From NCBI RefSeq assembly GCF_013409005.1, contig NZ_JACBZO010000001.1, positions 1,054,001-1,118,000 of the forward strand: a DNA stretch of 64,000 nt. Direction: 5' to 3'. The stretch comes from Demequina lutea. GTDB lineage: Bacteria > Actinomycetota > Actinomycetes > Actinomycetales > Demequinaceae. A program made the translations under genes and the position numbers. Positions 27,353 to 38,894 of this stretch are shown here, piece by piece (positions within the stretch are counted from its first letter, which is position 1; every line of letters starts with the position of its first letter). The notes beneath the pieces are model-generated. The model did not search any database and had not been told where the DNA came from. It saw only the letters and a program-made list of their open reading frames with translations.

Positions 27353-28950
27353 GACGATGCTCCCGGCGCGACGGCGGTGCGTGTGGCGCGAACATCGACG
27401 ACGAGGTCGGCGGCCGCGATCAGGAGCGGATCATGAGTGGCCGCGATGACGGTGACGCCCGCGCGGGCCGCTGTCGCGAGGCGGGCGATGAGCCGCTCGC
27501 GTGCGGCGCCGTCGAGGTGTGCGGTGGGTTCATCGAGCAGGAACACGGAACGCCCCGAGGTGAGCGCGTGGTCATAGGCAAGCAGCTGACGTTGGCCGAG
27601 GCTGAGTGACCGCCCCTCGATACCCAGTTCCGGGCGTTGGGGCACCCAGGCACACTGAGCTGTCCAAGCGTCGGCGTCCGCATCGGCGAGATCGCGGGCG
27701 GTGTCACCGTGACCCGCGAGCACGCTCCCCGAGTCCGGAGGGAGGAGTCCGGCAATGGCGAGCAGGGCCGTGGACTTGCCCTCGCCATTGGGCCCACGCA
27801 GCACAGTGAGTGATCCTGGTGCCGCCGTGAACGTCAGGCCGGAAGGTGCAAGGCGCGAGCCGTCGGGGGTAGCAACCGACATGGAATCGACGACCAAGGG
27901 GAGCGCCTCGAGGGATACGGAAAGCCCTCCGGGAGTGCCCACGCGGACAGGTTCCTGTTCGAGGAGGCTCAAGGCGCCATCGGCCGCCGCCATACCATCG
28001 GCCGAGGCGTGGAAGTGGGTGCCCACGTTCCGCAGCGGCAAGTAGACCTCCGGGGCGAGGATGAGGACCGCGAGCGCGGTCTCGATCGACACGTTCCCGT
28101 CGATCAGGCGGAAGCCGAGAGTCACGGCGACGATGGCGACCGACAGCGTGGTGAGCAGCTCGAGCACAAATCCGGACATGAAGGCGATGCGGAGGGACCC
28201 CATGGTCGCCTTGCGCGCCGCGTTGCCAAGGTCGCGAACCCGGGTTGCGGGGCCGCGCTCCCGGCCCAAGGCGCGCAGCGTTGGCACGCCCGAGATGAGG
28301 TCGAGGGTGCGCGCGCCGAGCCGTTCCATGGCCTCCAGGTGCTTCTGCGAGTGATCCCTGGTGACCAGGCCCACCAGGATCATGAACAGCGGAACGAGGG
28401 GCAGGGTGAGCGCGGCAATGAGGGCGGAGATCCAGTCAAGACCGAGCACGACGACGAGCATGAGCGGCGTCACCGTCGCCGCGAGCATCAATTGCGGAAG
28501 GTAGCGCACGAAGTAGGGGAGCAGGCCGTCGAGGCCGCGCGTGACCGTCGTGACCACCTCGGTGCCCTTGCCTGTGGCGAGCCACCTGGGCCCCATCGAT
28601 GCGGCGTGGTCGACGACCGCCTCGCGCAGCTCAGAGATCACCCTGGTGCCCGCACGGTGCGCGAGCCGCTCCTGGACCCACACGATCACGACGCGGGCCA
28701 AGACGACGGCCGCAAGCAAGGGAAGCCCCTTAGCCAGGTCGCGTGCATCGACCGGCACAATCCGGCCAAGCGGGCCCAAACCATCCTTGGCCAGGGCCGA
28801 CGGGGCAAGCACCACGGCGAGCATGCGCGCCACGAGCAGCGCCTGAACCAGGATGGTGAAAGCGGTCAGAAAGCCAAGCACCGCCGTTACGGTGACGTAA
28901 CGGCGGGCTGGCCCGATCCGCGCCAAGAGGCGCGGGTCGATCGGTTTCAT
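27349..28950 (-). CDS. cydD: Thiol reductant ABC exporter subunit CydD
   Basis: Partner of CydC, 533 residues, with an N-terminal six-segment membrane domain and a C-terminal ATPase. Walker A is GPNGEGKST; the ABC signature is LSLGQ in place of LSGGQ, a deviation at the third position that suggests one weakened ATP site, as is common in heterodimeric exporters. It lies 7 bp downstream of cydB and overlaps cydC by four bases. Confidence 0.92.
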   Translation of the reverse strand: MKPIDPRLLARIGPARRYVTVTAVLGFLTAFTILVQALLVARMLAVVLAPSALAKDGLGPLGRIVPVDARDLAKGLPLLAAVVLARVVIVWVQERLAHRAGTRVISELREAVVDHAASMGPRWLATGKGTEVVTTVTRGLDGLLPYFVRYLPQLMLAATVTPLMLVVVLGLDWISALIAALTLPLVPLFMILVGLVTRDHSQKHLEAMERLGARTLDLISGVPTLRALGRERGPATRVRDLGNAARKATMGSLRIAFMSGFVLELLTTLSVAIVAVTLGFRLIDGNVSIETALAVLILAPEVYLPLRNVGTHFHASADGMAAADGALSLLEQEPVRVGTPGGLSVSLEALPLVVDSMSVATPDGSRLAPSGLTFTAAPGSLTVLRGPNGEGKSTALLAIAGLLPPDSGSVLAGHGDTARDLADADADAWTAQCAWVPQRPELGIEGRSLSLGQRQLLAYDHALTSGRSVFLLDEPTAHLDGAARERLIARLATAARAGVTVIAATHDPLLIAAADLVVDVRATRTAVAPGASS

Positions 28951-28957
28951 AGGGTCC

Positions 28958-30004
28958 TTAGGCGCTCTTGGTGAAGAACTTGAGCTCGTTGTGCTCGGGG
29001 ATCAGTTCTTCCGAGAGACGACGCTTGAACACCCAGTACGACCACGCCTGGTAGGCCAGGACCATCGGCGTGAAGATTCCGGCAACCCATGTCATGACGA
29101 CGAGCGTCGTGTGCGACGAAGAGGCTACGAGTCCTGGTGCGCCGTGAACGATGAGGTTGTAGGCGGGGTCCGTGCTGGACGGCATCACGTTGGGGAACAG
29201 GGCGCCGAAGATGAGCGTCACCGCGCCGATGACCGCGACGACGTTCGCGATGAACGCCCAGCCAAACTTGCCTGTCCAGCTGAACCATGCGGCGCCGATG
29301 AGCCCGGCCGCGGCGACCACGAGTGCACCCCACGTCCAGGCGTTGTTGGAGTATGCGAGCTGGAGCCACAGGGCCCACACCGCACCTACAACAACCGCGC
29401 CGATGGAGAACTTCTTGGCCCAGGCCGCGGCGCGGTCCATGACCTCGCCCTTGGTCTTGAGCGCCAGGAAGATCGAGCCGTGGCTCAGGAAGATCGCAAG
29501 CGTCGTGAGCCCTCCCACCAGCGCGAACGGGTTGAGCAGGTTGAAGAATCCGCCCGTGTAGGTGCCCGTGCTGTCGATCGGCACGCCGCGCACGATGTTG
29601 GCGAAAGCGACGCCCCACAGGATCGAGGGGATCCACGACGAGATGGTGATGGCGAGGTCCCAGCGGTTGCGCCAGGTCTCGTCATTGATCTTGGAGCGAT
29701 ACTCGATCGCTACTGCGCGCACGATGAGCGCGAGCAGGATGAGGAACAGCGGCAGGTAGAAGCCCGAAAACAGCGTCGCGTACCACTCGGGGAAGGCGGC
29801 GAACATCGCGCCTCCCGCCGTGAGGAGCCATACCTCGTTGCCGTCCCACACGGGGCCGATGGAGTTGAGAAGCACGCGCTTGCCCTTGGGCGTCTTTCCG
29901 ACGATGGGCATGAGCATGCCGACGCCGAAGTCGAAGCCCTCGAGAACCAGGTAACCGGTCCAGAGAACACCGATGAGGATGAACCAGAAGACTGCGAGAT
30001 CCAT
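28958..30004 (-). CDS. cydB: Cytochrome bd ubiquinol oxidase subunit II
   Basis: Integral membrane subunit of the bd-type terminal oxidase, 348 residues with about nine hydrophobic segments. The N-terminus MDLAVFWFILIGVLWTGYL, then GFDFGVGML and GPVWDGNEVWL, are hallmark CydB stretches. Follows cydA by 18 bp with an AAAGGATC site. Confidence 0.95.
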   Translation of the reverse strand: MDLAVFWFILIGVLWTGYLVLEGFDFGVGMLMPIVGKTPKGKRVLLNSIGPVWDGNEVWLLTAGGAMFAAFPEWYATLFSGFYLPLFLILLALIVRAVAIEYRSKINDETWRNRWDLAITISSWIPSILWGVAFANIVRGVPIDSTGTYTGGFFNLLNPFALVGGLTTLAIFLSHGSIFLALKTKGEVMDRAAAWAKKFSIGAVVVGAVWALWLQLAYSNNAWTWGALVVAAAGLIGAAWFSWTGKFGWAFIANVVAVIGAVTLIFGALFPNVMPSSTDPAYNLIVHGAPGLVASSSHTTLVVMTWVAGIFTPMVLAYQAWSYWVFKRRLSEELIPEHNELKFFTKSA

Positions 30005-30022
30005 GATGTGATCCTTTCGGGC

Positions 30023-31495
30023 CTAGTAGCCGAACGACAGGGGGTGGTCGTCGTCGTCGTTGACGATCGGTTCGGCGAACTCCGGGGCGCCCTCCTGGGC
30101 ATAACGCCTGATCAGGCGGAACCAGAAGACGCCGAGGATGGCGTAGATGAGCGTGAAAACGACCATTGAGAGGCCCACCTCGAACGCGCTCACGGCCTTG
30201 GAGACGCCGTGTTGGGTCAGCAGGAAGACGGAATCAACGCCGTCGACGAAGGCTGACGGATTGGGCGCCACTACGAAGGGTTGGCGGCCCATTTCGGTGA
30301 AGATCCACCCGAAAGAGGCGCCGATGAACGGCGCGCCGATCGACCACACTGCCAACTTGGAGAACCACGTCTGGTTGGTGATCTTGCCCTTGCGCGTCAG
30401 CCAGAGTCCCGCGAGAGCGGTAGCGGCCGCAAAGGCCGCGAAGCCGATCATGAGGCGGAACGACCAGTAGGTCACCGCTAGGTTCGGCAGGTAATCAGGC
30501 GTTGCCTTGTAGCCCGGGTACTTCGTCGCGTACTCGGCTTGCAACGCGTTCGTGCCTTTGACCGTGGCGTTGAAGTCACCCGTGGCGAGGTAAGACGTGA
30601 GGCCGGGGATTGCGATGAGGTGCTTCACCGACGCGGGGTTGTCGCCCGCGAGGTTTCCGATCGCCAACAGCGAGAAGTCGGCGCCCGTCTCCGTGTTGAT
30701 GAGACCCTCGGCTGCGGCCATCTTGATGGGCTGCTGCTTGAACATGAGCTTGGCCTGCAGGTCTCCGGTGTAGATCACGCCGACCCCGGCGATGATCATC
30801 ACAACCGCGCCCATGCGCACCGCCGTGCGATACAGGGGGATGTCCGCGTCGTCCTTGTTGGCGCGGTTCTTCTTGACGAGCCAGAAGGCGCCGATGCCGG
30901 CAACGAATCCTCCGGCGACGAGGAATGCCGTCGTGATGACGTGGGGGAAGGCCAGCAGCGTCGTGTTGTTGCCGAGAACCTCCCAGATGTTCTTCATCTC
31001 CGCGCGGCCGGTCTTGGGGTTGAAGGCGGTGCCAACCGGGTGTTGCATCCACGAGTTGGCGGCGAGGATGAAGTATGCGGAGAGGTTGGTGCCGATGGCG
31101 AAGAGCCACACCACCGTCAGGTGCACCTTCTTAGAGAGGCGGTCCCAACCGAAGATCCACAGGCCCAGGAACGTCGACTCAAGGAAGAACGCGATGAGCG
31201 CCTCCATGGCCAGCGGGGCGCCGAAGATGTCGCCAACGTAGCGCGAGTACTCGGCCCAGTTCATGCCGAACTGGAACTCCTGCACGATGCCGGTGGCAAC
31301 GCCAAGCGCGAAGTTGATGAGCAGCAACTTGCCGTAGAACTTCGTGAGACGCAGCCACTTCTCTTTGCCCGTACGTACCCATGCGGTCTGCATGATCGCG
31401 ACGAGGACGGAAAGGCCAAGGGTGAGCGGGACAAGAACGAAGTGGTAGACGGTGGTGATGCCGAATTGCCAGCGCGCGAGTTCTAGCGCATCCAT
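30023..31495 (-). CDS. cydA: Cytochrome bd ubiquinol oxidase subunit I
   Basis: Haem-carrying subunit of the high-affinity bd oxidase that reduces oxygen to water with quinol. 490 residues from the ATG at 31495, which has an AAAGGAGG eight bases upstream. His18 (in TTVYHF), the FPH histidine and a C-terminal Met-containing helix fit the haem ligands. The short Q-loop form is typical of Gram-positive bacteria. The family motif GRQPW near the end of the Q-loop reads GRQPF here, a conservative change at a normally invariant residue. First gene of a cydA-cydB-cydD-cydC-kinase operon. Confidence 0.94.
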   Translation of the reverse strand: MDALELARWQFGITTVYHFVLVPLTLGLSVLVAIMQTAWVRTGKEKWLRLTKFYGKLLLINFALGVATGIVQEFQFGMNWAEYSRYVGDIFGAPLAMEALIAFFLESTFLGLWIFGWDRLSKKVHLTVVWLFAIGTNLSAYFILAANSWMQHPVGTAFNPKTGRAEMKNIWEVLGNNTTLLAFPHVITTAFLVAGGFVAGIGAFWLVKKNRANKDDADIPLYRTAVRMGAVVMIIAGVGVIYTGDLQAKLMFKQQPIKMAAAEGLINTETGADFSLLAIGNLAGDNPASVKHLIAIPGLTSYLATGDFNATVKGTNALQAEYATKYPGYKATPDYLPNLAVTYWSFRLMIGFAAFAAATALAGLWLTRKGKITNQTWFSKLAVWSIGAPFIGASFGWIFTEMGRQPFVVAPNPSAFVDGVDSVFLLTQHGVSKAVSAFEVGLSMVVFTLIYAILGVFWFRLIRRYAQEGAPEFAEPIVNDDDDHPLSFGY

Positions 31496-31553
31496 GGCAG
31501 ATCCTCCTTTGGGTCGTGGCGACAAACTACCTCGGGGGGTATCCCGGCGAACT

Positions 31554-31567
31554 GGGACTCAGGTCCC
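31554..31567. promoter_or_regulatory. DevR-box-like palindrome upstream of cydA
   Basis: GGGACTCAGGTCCC matches 12 of 14 positions of the DosR/DevR core consensus GGGACTWWAGTCCC and is a GGGAC-N4-GTCCC palindrome. It lies 59 bp before the cydA start codon, a position suited to activation. The outer bases of the 20-bp mycobacterial box are not conserved. Confidence 0.45.
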
Positions 31568-31591
31568 GGGTGTCCGTGACCTCAAGCCCGG

Positions 31592-31623
31592 GTCCCGGAT
31601 GCGGTGTCCCGGAAGTGTCCCGG
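31592..31623. promoter_or_regulatory. Cluster of GTCCCGG half-sites
   Basis: GTCCCGG occurs at 31592, 31606 and 31617, in addition to the copy at 31563 in the palindrome. Regular half-sites next to a full palindrome suggest several binding positions for one regulator, though G+C-rich chance repetition cannot be excluded. Confidence 0.3.
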
Positions 31624-31698
31624 GCGTGTGTGTGAGCGAGTGTGCCAGTAAAATGCGGCGAGCGGGAAATCGCGAAAACTAGTTGCTGGCTTCGACTC

Positions 31699-31742
31699 CC
31701 TGGGGGCACGGTCCCAGGAAGATTTGGGGGACCAGGAGTCCC
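31699..31742. promoter_or_regulatory. Two further GGG/CCC dyads in the cydA-rne gap
   Basis: CCTGGG-N8-CCCAGG (31699-31718) is a perfect six-base inverted repeat containing GGTCCC. GGGAC-N5-GTCCC (31728-31742) is one base wider than the consensus spacing. Both may belong to the same regulatory array as the palindrome near cydA. Confidence 0.35.
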
Positions 31743-32011
31743 GTGTCGGTCGCCAAAGGTTCGTGGAAACGTCACGAAGGTCCGCGGCGAACGCCTCACG
31801 TATGTCACAATGGTCCCAGGTCCGCGCTTCGCCACACGGAGTGCCCACCACGCGACAGACGCACCGGCCTTGGCAGCCGGCGGTTCATACCGCCAGGCGC
31901 CGCCCCCGGAGTTGCCCGCCGCGACCACCAGACTTCCGTCACCTCGAGTGACGACCGAAGAGAACGCAGGGAATCGCGTGTGGGCGATTCCTCAGCGATG
32001 AGGTACCCGCT

Positions 32012-34203
<2,192 letters not shown>

Positions 34204-34207
<4 letters not shown>

Positions 34208-34232
34208 CCCAAGGCGCCGCGGACGGTATCGT
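34204..34232 (+). promoter_or_regulatory. Candidate promoter for rplU-rpmA
   Basis: TTGACC (34204-34209, overlapping the rne stop codon), a 17-bp spacer and TATCGT (34227-34232) resemble a sigma-70-type promoter. It would give a leader of about 105 nt before rplU, containing a C-rich/G-rich hairpin around 34,268-34,285. Confidence 0.4.
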
Positions 34233-34345
34233 TGTCCCTCGGCGCGGAAGCGTCTTGCCCTGCCTGCGCCCCCCTCAGGGGAGCGGCTGCGGCGGGAAAA
34301 ACGGGGCCCACAAGGCCACACGAACGATCTTCAGAGGAATTCATC

Positions 34346-34654
34346 ATGGTGTACGCGATTGTCAAGGCCGGCGGCCGTCAGGAGAAGGTGTCCGTTGGCG
34401 ACATCGTCGTCATGGACCGCCTGAAGGCGACCATTGGCGCTTCGGTCGAACTGCAGGCGCTCCTGCTGGTTGACGGCGACAAGATCACGTCGGACGCCGC
34501 CGAACTGGCCAAGGTGAAGGTCACGGCTGAGGTTGTGCGCGAAGAGCGCGGACCCAAGATCATCATCCTCAAGTTCAAGAACAAGACCGGTTACCGCAAG
34601 CGCGCCGGTCACCGCCAGGACCTGACCCGTCTCAAGGTCACCGGAATTAAGTAA
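34346..34654 (+). CDS. rplU: 50S ribosomal protein L21
   Basis: Large-subunit ribosomal protein, 102 residues, starting [19 protein letters not shown] and ending with [22 protein letters not shown], the family's basic 23S-binding tail. The ATG at 34346 follows AGAGGAA, which fixes the start; the frame is open further upstream without similarity. Followed by rpmA after 14 bp. Confidence 0.95.
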   Translation: MVYAIVKAGGRQEKVSVGDIVVMDRLKATIGASVELQALLLVDGDKITSDAAELAKVKVTAEVVREERGPKIIILKFKNKTGYRKRAGHRQDLTRLKVTGIK

Positions 34655-34668
34655 GCGGGAGCTCACTC

Positions 34669-34920
34669 ATGGCACACAAAAAGGGCGCGAGCTCCTCGCG
34701 CAACGGTAGGGATTCCAACGCCCAGTACCTGGGCGTCAAGCGCTTCGGCGGCCAGTCCGTCAACGCGGGCGAGATCCTGATTCGCCAGCGCGGCACGCAC
34801 CACCACCCGGGCCTGAACGTTGGCCGCGGCAAGGACGACACCCTGTTTGCGCTCATTACCGGCGTGGTGGCCTTCGGTCAGCGCCGCGGCCGCAAGGTCG
34901 TGGACGTGGTCTCCAACTAG
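34669..34920 (+). CDS. rpmA: 50S ribosomal protein L27
   Basis: Large-subunit ribosomal protein reaching the peptidyl-transferase centre, 83 residues. The N-terminus [20 protein letters not shown] is the normal mature form; there is no Firmicutes-type cleavable extension. A strong terminator follows directly. Confidence 0.96.
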   Translation: MAHKKGASSSRNGRDSNAQYLGVKRFGGQSVNAGEILIRQRGTHHHPGLNVGRGKDDTLFALITGVVAFGQRRGRKVVDVVSN

Positions 34921-34934
34921 GTACACATCTTCGG

Positions 34935-34971
34935 CAGGGGCGTCACCGTTGGTGGCGCCCCTGTTCTTTTT
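34935..34971 (+). terminator. Rho-independent terminator after rpmA
   Basis: A 13-bp stem (34935-34947 pairing with 34951-34963, one G-U pair) with a three-base loop is followed by TTCTTTTTAA. This is the clearest intrinsic terminator in the window. Confidence 0.85.
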
Positions 34972-35028
34972 AACGACAGGTCCATTTCTCGACCCGCTCG
35001 CCCGCTCGCCCGCTAGCCAGGAGGAACC

Positions 35029-36570
35029 GTGGCCACGTTCGTCGATCGCGTCGTGCTCAACGTCTCCGCCGGCTCCGGTGGCCGCGGTATTGCGTCGGTG
35101 CACCGCGAAAAGTTCAAGCCCCTCGGCGGCCCCGACGGCGGCACCGGCGGGCGTGGCGGCTCCGTGATCGTCTACGTAGACGCCCAGATGACGACGCTTC
35201 TCGACTACCACCACGCGCCCCACCGCAGGGCCGACAACGGCAGGCAGGGCGCCGGAAACTGGCGCCACGGAGCGAGCGCCGACGACCTGCGGCTCGCCGT
35301 GCCCAACGGCACGATCGTGGTATCGATGGACGGAGAGGTGCTCGCCGACCTCGTCGGCGAGGGCGCCGAGTTCGTAGTCGCTGCGGGCGGCCGTGGAGGC
35401 CTAGGCAACGCGGCCCTCGCGTCGCTCAAGCGCAAGGCACCTGGCTTCGCTCTCTTGGGAGAGCCTGGCGAAGAGGCCAGCGTGACGCTCGAGCTCAAGT
35501 CGATCGCCGACGTCGCACTTGTCGGTTACCCCAGTTCGGGCAAGTCATCGATCATCGCCGCGATGAGCGCGGTCCGCCCCAAGATCGCGGAGTACCCCTT
35601 CACGACGCTCGTACCCAACCTCGGCGTGGTCGCCGCGGGCGCCAGCCGCTTCACAATGGCGGACGTGCCTGGTCTCATCCCCGGTGCCTCCGAGGGCAAG
35701 GGCCTCGGCCACGACTTCTTGCGCCACATCGAGCGCTGCTCCGTGATCGCACACGTGCTCGACACCGCGACGCTGGAGGCCGACCGCGACCCGGTCAAGG
35801 ACCTCGAGGTCATCTCCGAGGAGTTGCGCGCGTATTCGGGCGATGCCCACATTGCCGGGGTGCCCTTGGCGGAGCGCCCCCAGGTGATCGTGCTCAACAA
35901 GGTCGACATTCCCGATGGCCGGGAACTCGCCAAGATCGTGCGCGAAGACCTCGACAAGCTTGGCATGCCGATCTTCGAGGTGAGCGCCGTGAGCCACGAG
36001 GGCCTCGACGCCTTCGGCTACGCCTTGGCCGCCATGATTGCGGACGAGCGCGCCAAGAAGCCCGAACTTGAGCGCGCGCCCATCGTCTTGCGTCCCAAGG
36101 CCGTCGACGACGCCGCTTTCACCGTCACGCACGTGCGCGACGGCGCGGAGGACTTTTACCAGATTCGCGGAATCAAGCCCGAGCGTTGGGTGCGCCAGAC
36201 CGACTTCACGAACGACGAGGCGGTGGGCTACCTCGCGGACCGCCTGGCGCGGCTCGGCGTCGAGGACGAGTTGTTTAGGGCGGGCGCCATTCCTGGCTCC
36301 CAAGTGGTCATCGGCACGCGCGAGACGGGCGTGTTGTTCGACTGGGAGCCCACCATGGCCGCCGGTGCGGAGTTGCTCGGCAGGCGCGGCACCGACCTCA
36401 GGGTCGAGGAGATGGAGCGCTCCGCTCGCGCCACGCGCAATGAGAAGCGCGCCGAGCACAAGGATCGCATGGACGCGAAGTCGGCGGCGCGTGAGGAACT
36501 GTGGACCGAGAGGGATGCGGGACACTGGACCGACCCCGCTGAAGACGACCAAGAGATCGCGGGCGAGTAA
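35029..36570 (+). CDS. obgE: Obg-family GTPase
   Basis: Ribosome-associated GTPase involved in 50S assembly and stress signalling, 513 residues. The glycine-rich Obg fold ([12 protein letters not shown]) is followed by a G domain with [15 protein letters not shown] and NKVD, and a C-terminal OCT domain (about residues 345-425) typical of actinobacteria. The tail is charged (Arg/Glu-rich). The GTG start has CAGGAGGAA upstream. Confidence 0.95.
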   Translation: MATFVDRVVLNVSAGSGGRGIASVHREKFKPLGGPDGGTGGRGGSVIVYVDAQMTTLLDYHHAPHRRADNGRQGAGNWRHGASADDLRLAVPNGTIVVSMDGEVLADLVGEGAEFVVAAGGRGGLGNAALASLKRKAPGFALLGEPGEEASVTLELKSIADVALVGYPSSGKSSIIAAMSAVRPKIAEYPFTTLVPNLGVVAAGASRFTMADVPGLIPGASEGKGLGHDFLRHIERCSVIAHVLDTATLEADRDPVKDLEVISEELRAYSGDAHIAGVPLAERPQVIVLNKVDIPDGRELAKIVREDLDKLGMPIFEVSAVSHEGLDAFGYALAAMIADERAKKPELERAPIVLRPKAVDDAAFTVTHVRDGAEDFYQIRGIKPERWVRQTDFTNDEAVGYLADRLARLGVEDELFRAGAIPGSQVVIGTRETGVLFDWEPTMAAGAELLGRRGTDLRVEEMERSARATRNEKRAEHKDRMDAKSAAREELWTERDAGHWTDPAEDDQEIAGE

Positions 36571-36600
36571 CCCACGCGAGACGATTTGTCGGGAGGCGAA

Positions 36601-37716
36601 GTGAGCGAGCTGCGAGCCGTCATCGCTCAGGCGCGGCGCATCGTTGTCAAGATTGGCTCCTCTTCGCTCACGGGTGACGACGGTCGCCTCTCCGAGGACG
36701 CCGTGGGCCGTCTGGCCGATGCCTTGGCCGCCGAGCGCTCGCGCGGGCGCCAGGTCATTCTTGTCACGTCGGGAGCCATCGCCGCAGGCATCGGCCCCAT
36801 GGGTCTTCCTGCCAGGCCCCGCGACCTCGAACTGCAGCAGGCCGCAGCATCGGTGGGCCAAGGAATTCTGATCGCGGCGTATTCGGCGGCGTTCGCACGC
36901 CACGGACTCACCGTCGGTCAGGTGTTGCTCACGACCGAGGACATGGTGCGGCGCACGCACTACGGCAACGCCCAGCGTGCGCTCAACCGCCTGCTCGAAC
37001 TGGGAATCGTGCCCATCGTCAACGAGAACGACACCGTCGCGACTGATGAGATTCGCTTTGGTGACAACGATCGCCTGGCGGCCCTGGTGGCGACGGTGGC
37101 CCACGCCGACGCGCTCGTGCTCCTCACGGACGTCGACGGCCTCTACACGGCGGCCCCCGACACTCCTGGGGCCGAGCGGATCGACGACGTCAAGGCGCCC
37201 GAGGACGTTGCCGGGATCGACATTTCGCGGCGCGGCTCCGCGCTGGGCACGGGCGGGATGATCACCAAACTCGAGGCCGCGTCGCTCGCTACCGCCTCCG
37301 GGGTCGCCGTGGTGCTTGCCTCGGCCGACGATGTGGCCGACGCGATCGCGGGCCGTCACGTGGGCACCCTGTTTCACATCACGGGCAAGCGAGACACGAC
37401 GCGCCTCCAGTGGCTCGCTCACGCGGCCAAGATTCGCGGTGGCTTCGTGCTCGATGACGGCGCCGTGAGGGCCGTGAAGGGCCGCAAGGCGTCGCTCCTC
37501 GCCGCCGGTGTCGTCGAGGTCCAAGGGGCCTTCGAGGCGGGGGAGCCCGTCGAGCTGCTCACGCGTGCCGGTGCGGCGGTCGCGAGGGGCTTTGCCGGCT
37601 TCTCCGCCGAGGACGCGGCCCGCATGAAGGGCCTGTCGACCGACGCGTTGCGAGAGAAACTAGGGGAGCACTTCGCTCACGCGCTCATCCACATCGACGA
37701 CCTCGTGGTGCTGTAG
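36601..37716 (+). CDS. proB: Glutamate 5-kinase
   Basis: First enzyme of proline synthesis, making gamma-glutamyl phosphate, 371 residues. Amino-acid-kinase domain with VVKIGSSSLTG at the N-terminus and NENDTVAT in the middle, and a C-terminal PUA domain (KGRKASLLAAGVVEVQG). The GTG at 36601 is preceded by GGGAGG at 36591-36596, which decides it over the TTG five codons upstream. proA, its partner, lies 3.9 kb away beyond a PadR-ABC insertion. Confidence 0.93.
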   Translation: MSELRAVIAQARRIVVKIGSSSLTGDDGRLSEDAVGRLADALAAERSRGRQVILVTSGAIAAGIGPMGLPARPRDLELQQAAASVGQGILIAAYSAAFARHGLTVGQVLLTTEDMVRRTHYGNAQRALNRLLELGIVPIVNENDTVATDEIRFGDNDRLAALVATVAHADALVLLTDVDGLYTAAPDTPGAERIDDVKAPEDVAGIDISRRGSALGTGGMITKLEAASLATASGVAVVLASADDVADAIAGRHVGTLFHITGKRDTTRLQWLAHAAKIRGGFVLDDGAVRAVKGRKASLLAAGVVEVQGAFEAGEPVELLTRAGAAVARGFAGFSAEDAARMKGLSTDALREKLGEHFAHALIHIDDLVVL

Positions 37717-37753
37717 GCGGCCGTGCCGTAGGCGGCGACCCCCCACCCGCAAA

Positions 37754-37771
37754 TGGCTCAATCTGTACCGG
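37754..37771. repeat. 18-bp dispersed repeat TGGCTCAATCTGTACCGG, copy 3
   Basis: One base different from the two copies near 11,660 and 11,700. It lies at the 3' boundary of the FtsX-like relic, just after proB. Confidence 0.75.
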
Positions 37772-38894
37772 TTTTCGGCCCCAATTAGTCCCGGGTGGCG
37801 CATTTCGTTCCACGTTGCGCCCGCGGCGGCCACGGCCAATCCTGCAGCGAGTGCCGTGATCGTCCATGGCATCGGTAGCGGCAAGGGCTTGGGCAGGAAC
37901 GTGTACGGCGCGATCTGGTGGACCCACGCGGCGTGAGCCAGCGCTGCAACGGTGACGGTGACGATGCCGGCGACTGGTGGAAGCAGGATGATAAGCGCGC
38001 CGTCACGCCAAGCGGCAAGCCCGCGACGTCGGGCGAGCAGCGCCCACCACGCCACGCCTGCCGCGGCGAGCAACACGGCGAGAGCCATCCACCAGTTCCC
38101 GTAGTACCACGGATGCGGTAGAGGTGCATCGCCCTCCTCGACTGTCACGTCCGGGAGGACGGACGTGACAAGTTCGGGTGCGCCGTTCCAATGGATTGTG
38201 CCGATGGCGGCGATATCGTGCTTACCAATGATCGCAGGGAGTGCGGCAGCGAGACGACAACGTACGGGCTCCCGATGACGAAAGTCGGATAGCCCGCCGC
38301 GACCGTCGAAAACGGGATGTACGTCGTGGCGATCGCGGTCAACCCAGTCACCGTGAAGTGGAGGGGCGCGAACGTGTCCGCGGGGTCGCGGTCCTTGGGC
38401 AGCACGGTGTCTCCCACGTCCACGCCGAGTTGCGTTGCCAGGTCCGCGTTCAAGGCAATCTCGTCCCCCGCACGCGGCGCCCTGCCCGCGACCATAGGAG
38501 CCTCGCCGCTGCTTCGCGCATAGACCTTTATTGCCTTGAGGCTCAGCCCAATCCGCAAGGGCGCATCCGGCAAAGGGTGCTCGGCGTCCGGCGCGGAAAG
38601 CACCTTCACGATCACGTTTGCCGTGAAAAACCAATCCTCGCCGGCGTTGTCGAGGTTCTCGGTGATCGTGACAAGGTCGGCGGCGTCGGCACATACCAAG
38701 CTCGGCATGCGGTTGCACGCCGTGCCCGGGTCTGGCGAATGGTTGCCAATGGAGACCGTCGCCATGTGATCGGTGTCGGCAAGCTCCCACTGTGCGGTTT
38801 CGGCCGTGATGCGCTCGAAGTGCGCGACAACGAAGCCAAAGCACATGAGCACGCTGGCGACAGCGCCGGCGACAATCGAGAACCCCACCCTCAT
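37754..38894 (-). pseudogene. Frameshifted FtsX/MacB-like ABC permease relic
   Basis: From the ATG at 38894 the protein begins with a membrane segment (GFSIVAGAVASVLMCFGFVVA) and an extracellular domain containing APRAGDEIALNADLATQLGV, a typical MacB/FtsX periplasmic-core stretch. The frame then breaks near 38,245: continuing frame text becomes PHSLRSL, while the -1 neighbouring frame carries LPAIIGKHDIAAIG and two or three more membrane segments down to about 37,800. One missing base in GCCG(G)CACTC would explain it. The 3' end runs into the 18-bp repeat without a natural stop. Relatives are usually about 800 residues, so it is also truncated. Confidence 0.6.

Larger units (their letters stand above)
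31496..32011. other. 516-bp divergent control region between cydA and rne
   Basis: No convincing gene. The region serves as promoter area for cydA (minus) and the RNase E/G gene (plus). It is full of GGGAC and GTCCC pentamers, including a GGGAC-N4-GTCCC palindrome close to cydA and two further dyads near 31,700-31,742 (annotated separately). The part nearest rne (about 31,850-32,011) probably forms its 5' untranslated leader; RNase E messages are autoregulated through their leaders in other bacteria, but I see no specific conserved element. Confidence 0.6.

Noticed and set aside
31496-32011. Rex operator (TTGTGA-N6-TCACAA) upstream of cydA
   Set aside because: Only a lone GTCACAA half-site near 31,805 is present, over 300 bp from cydA.
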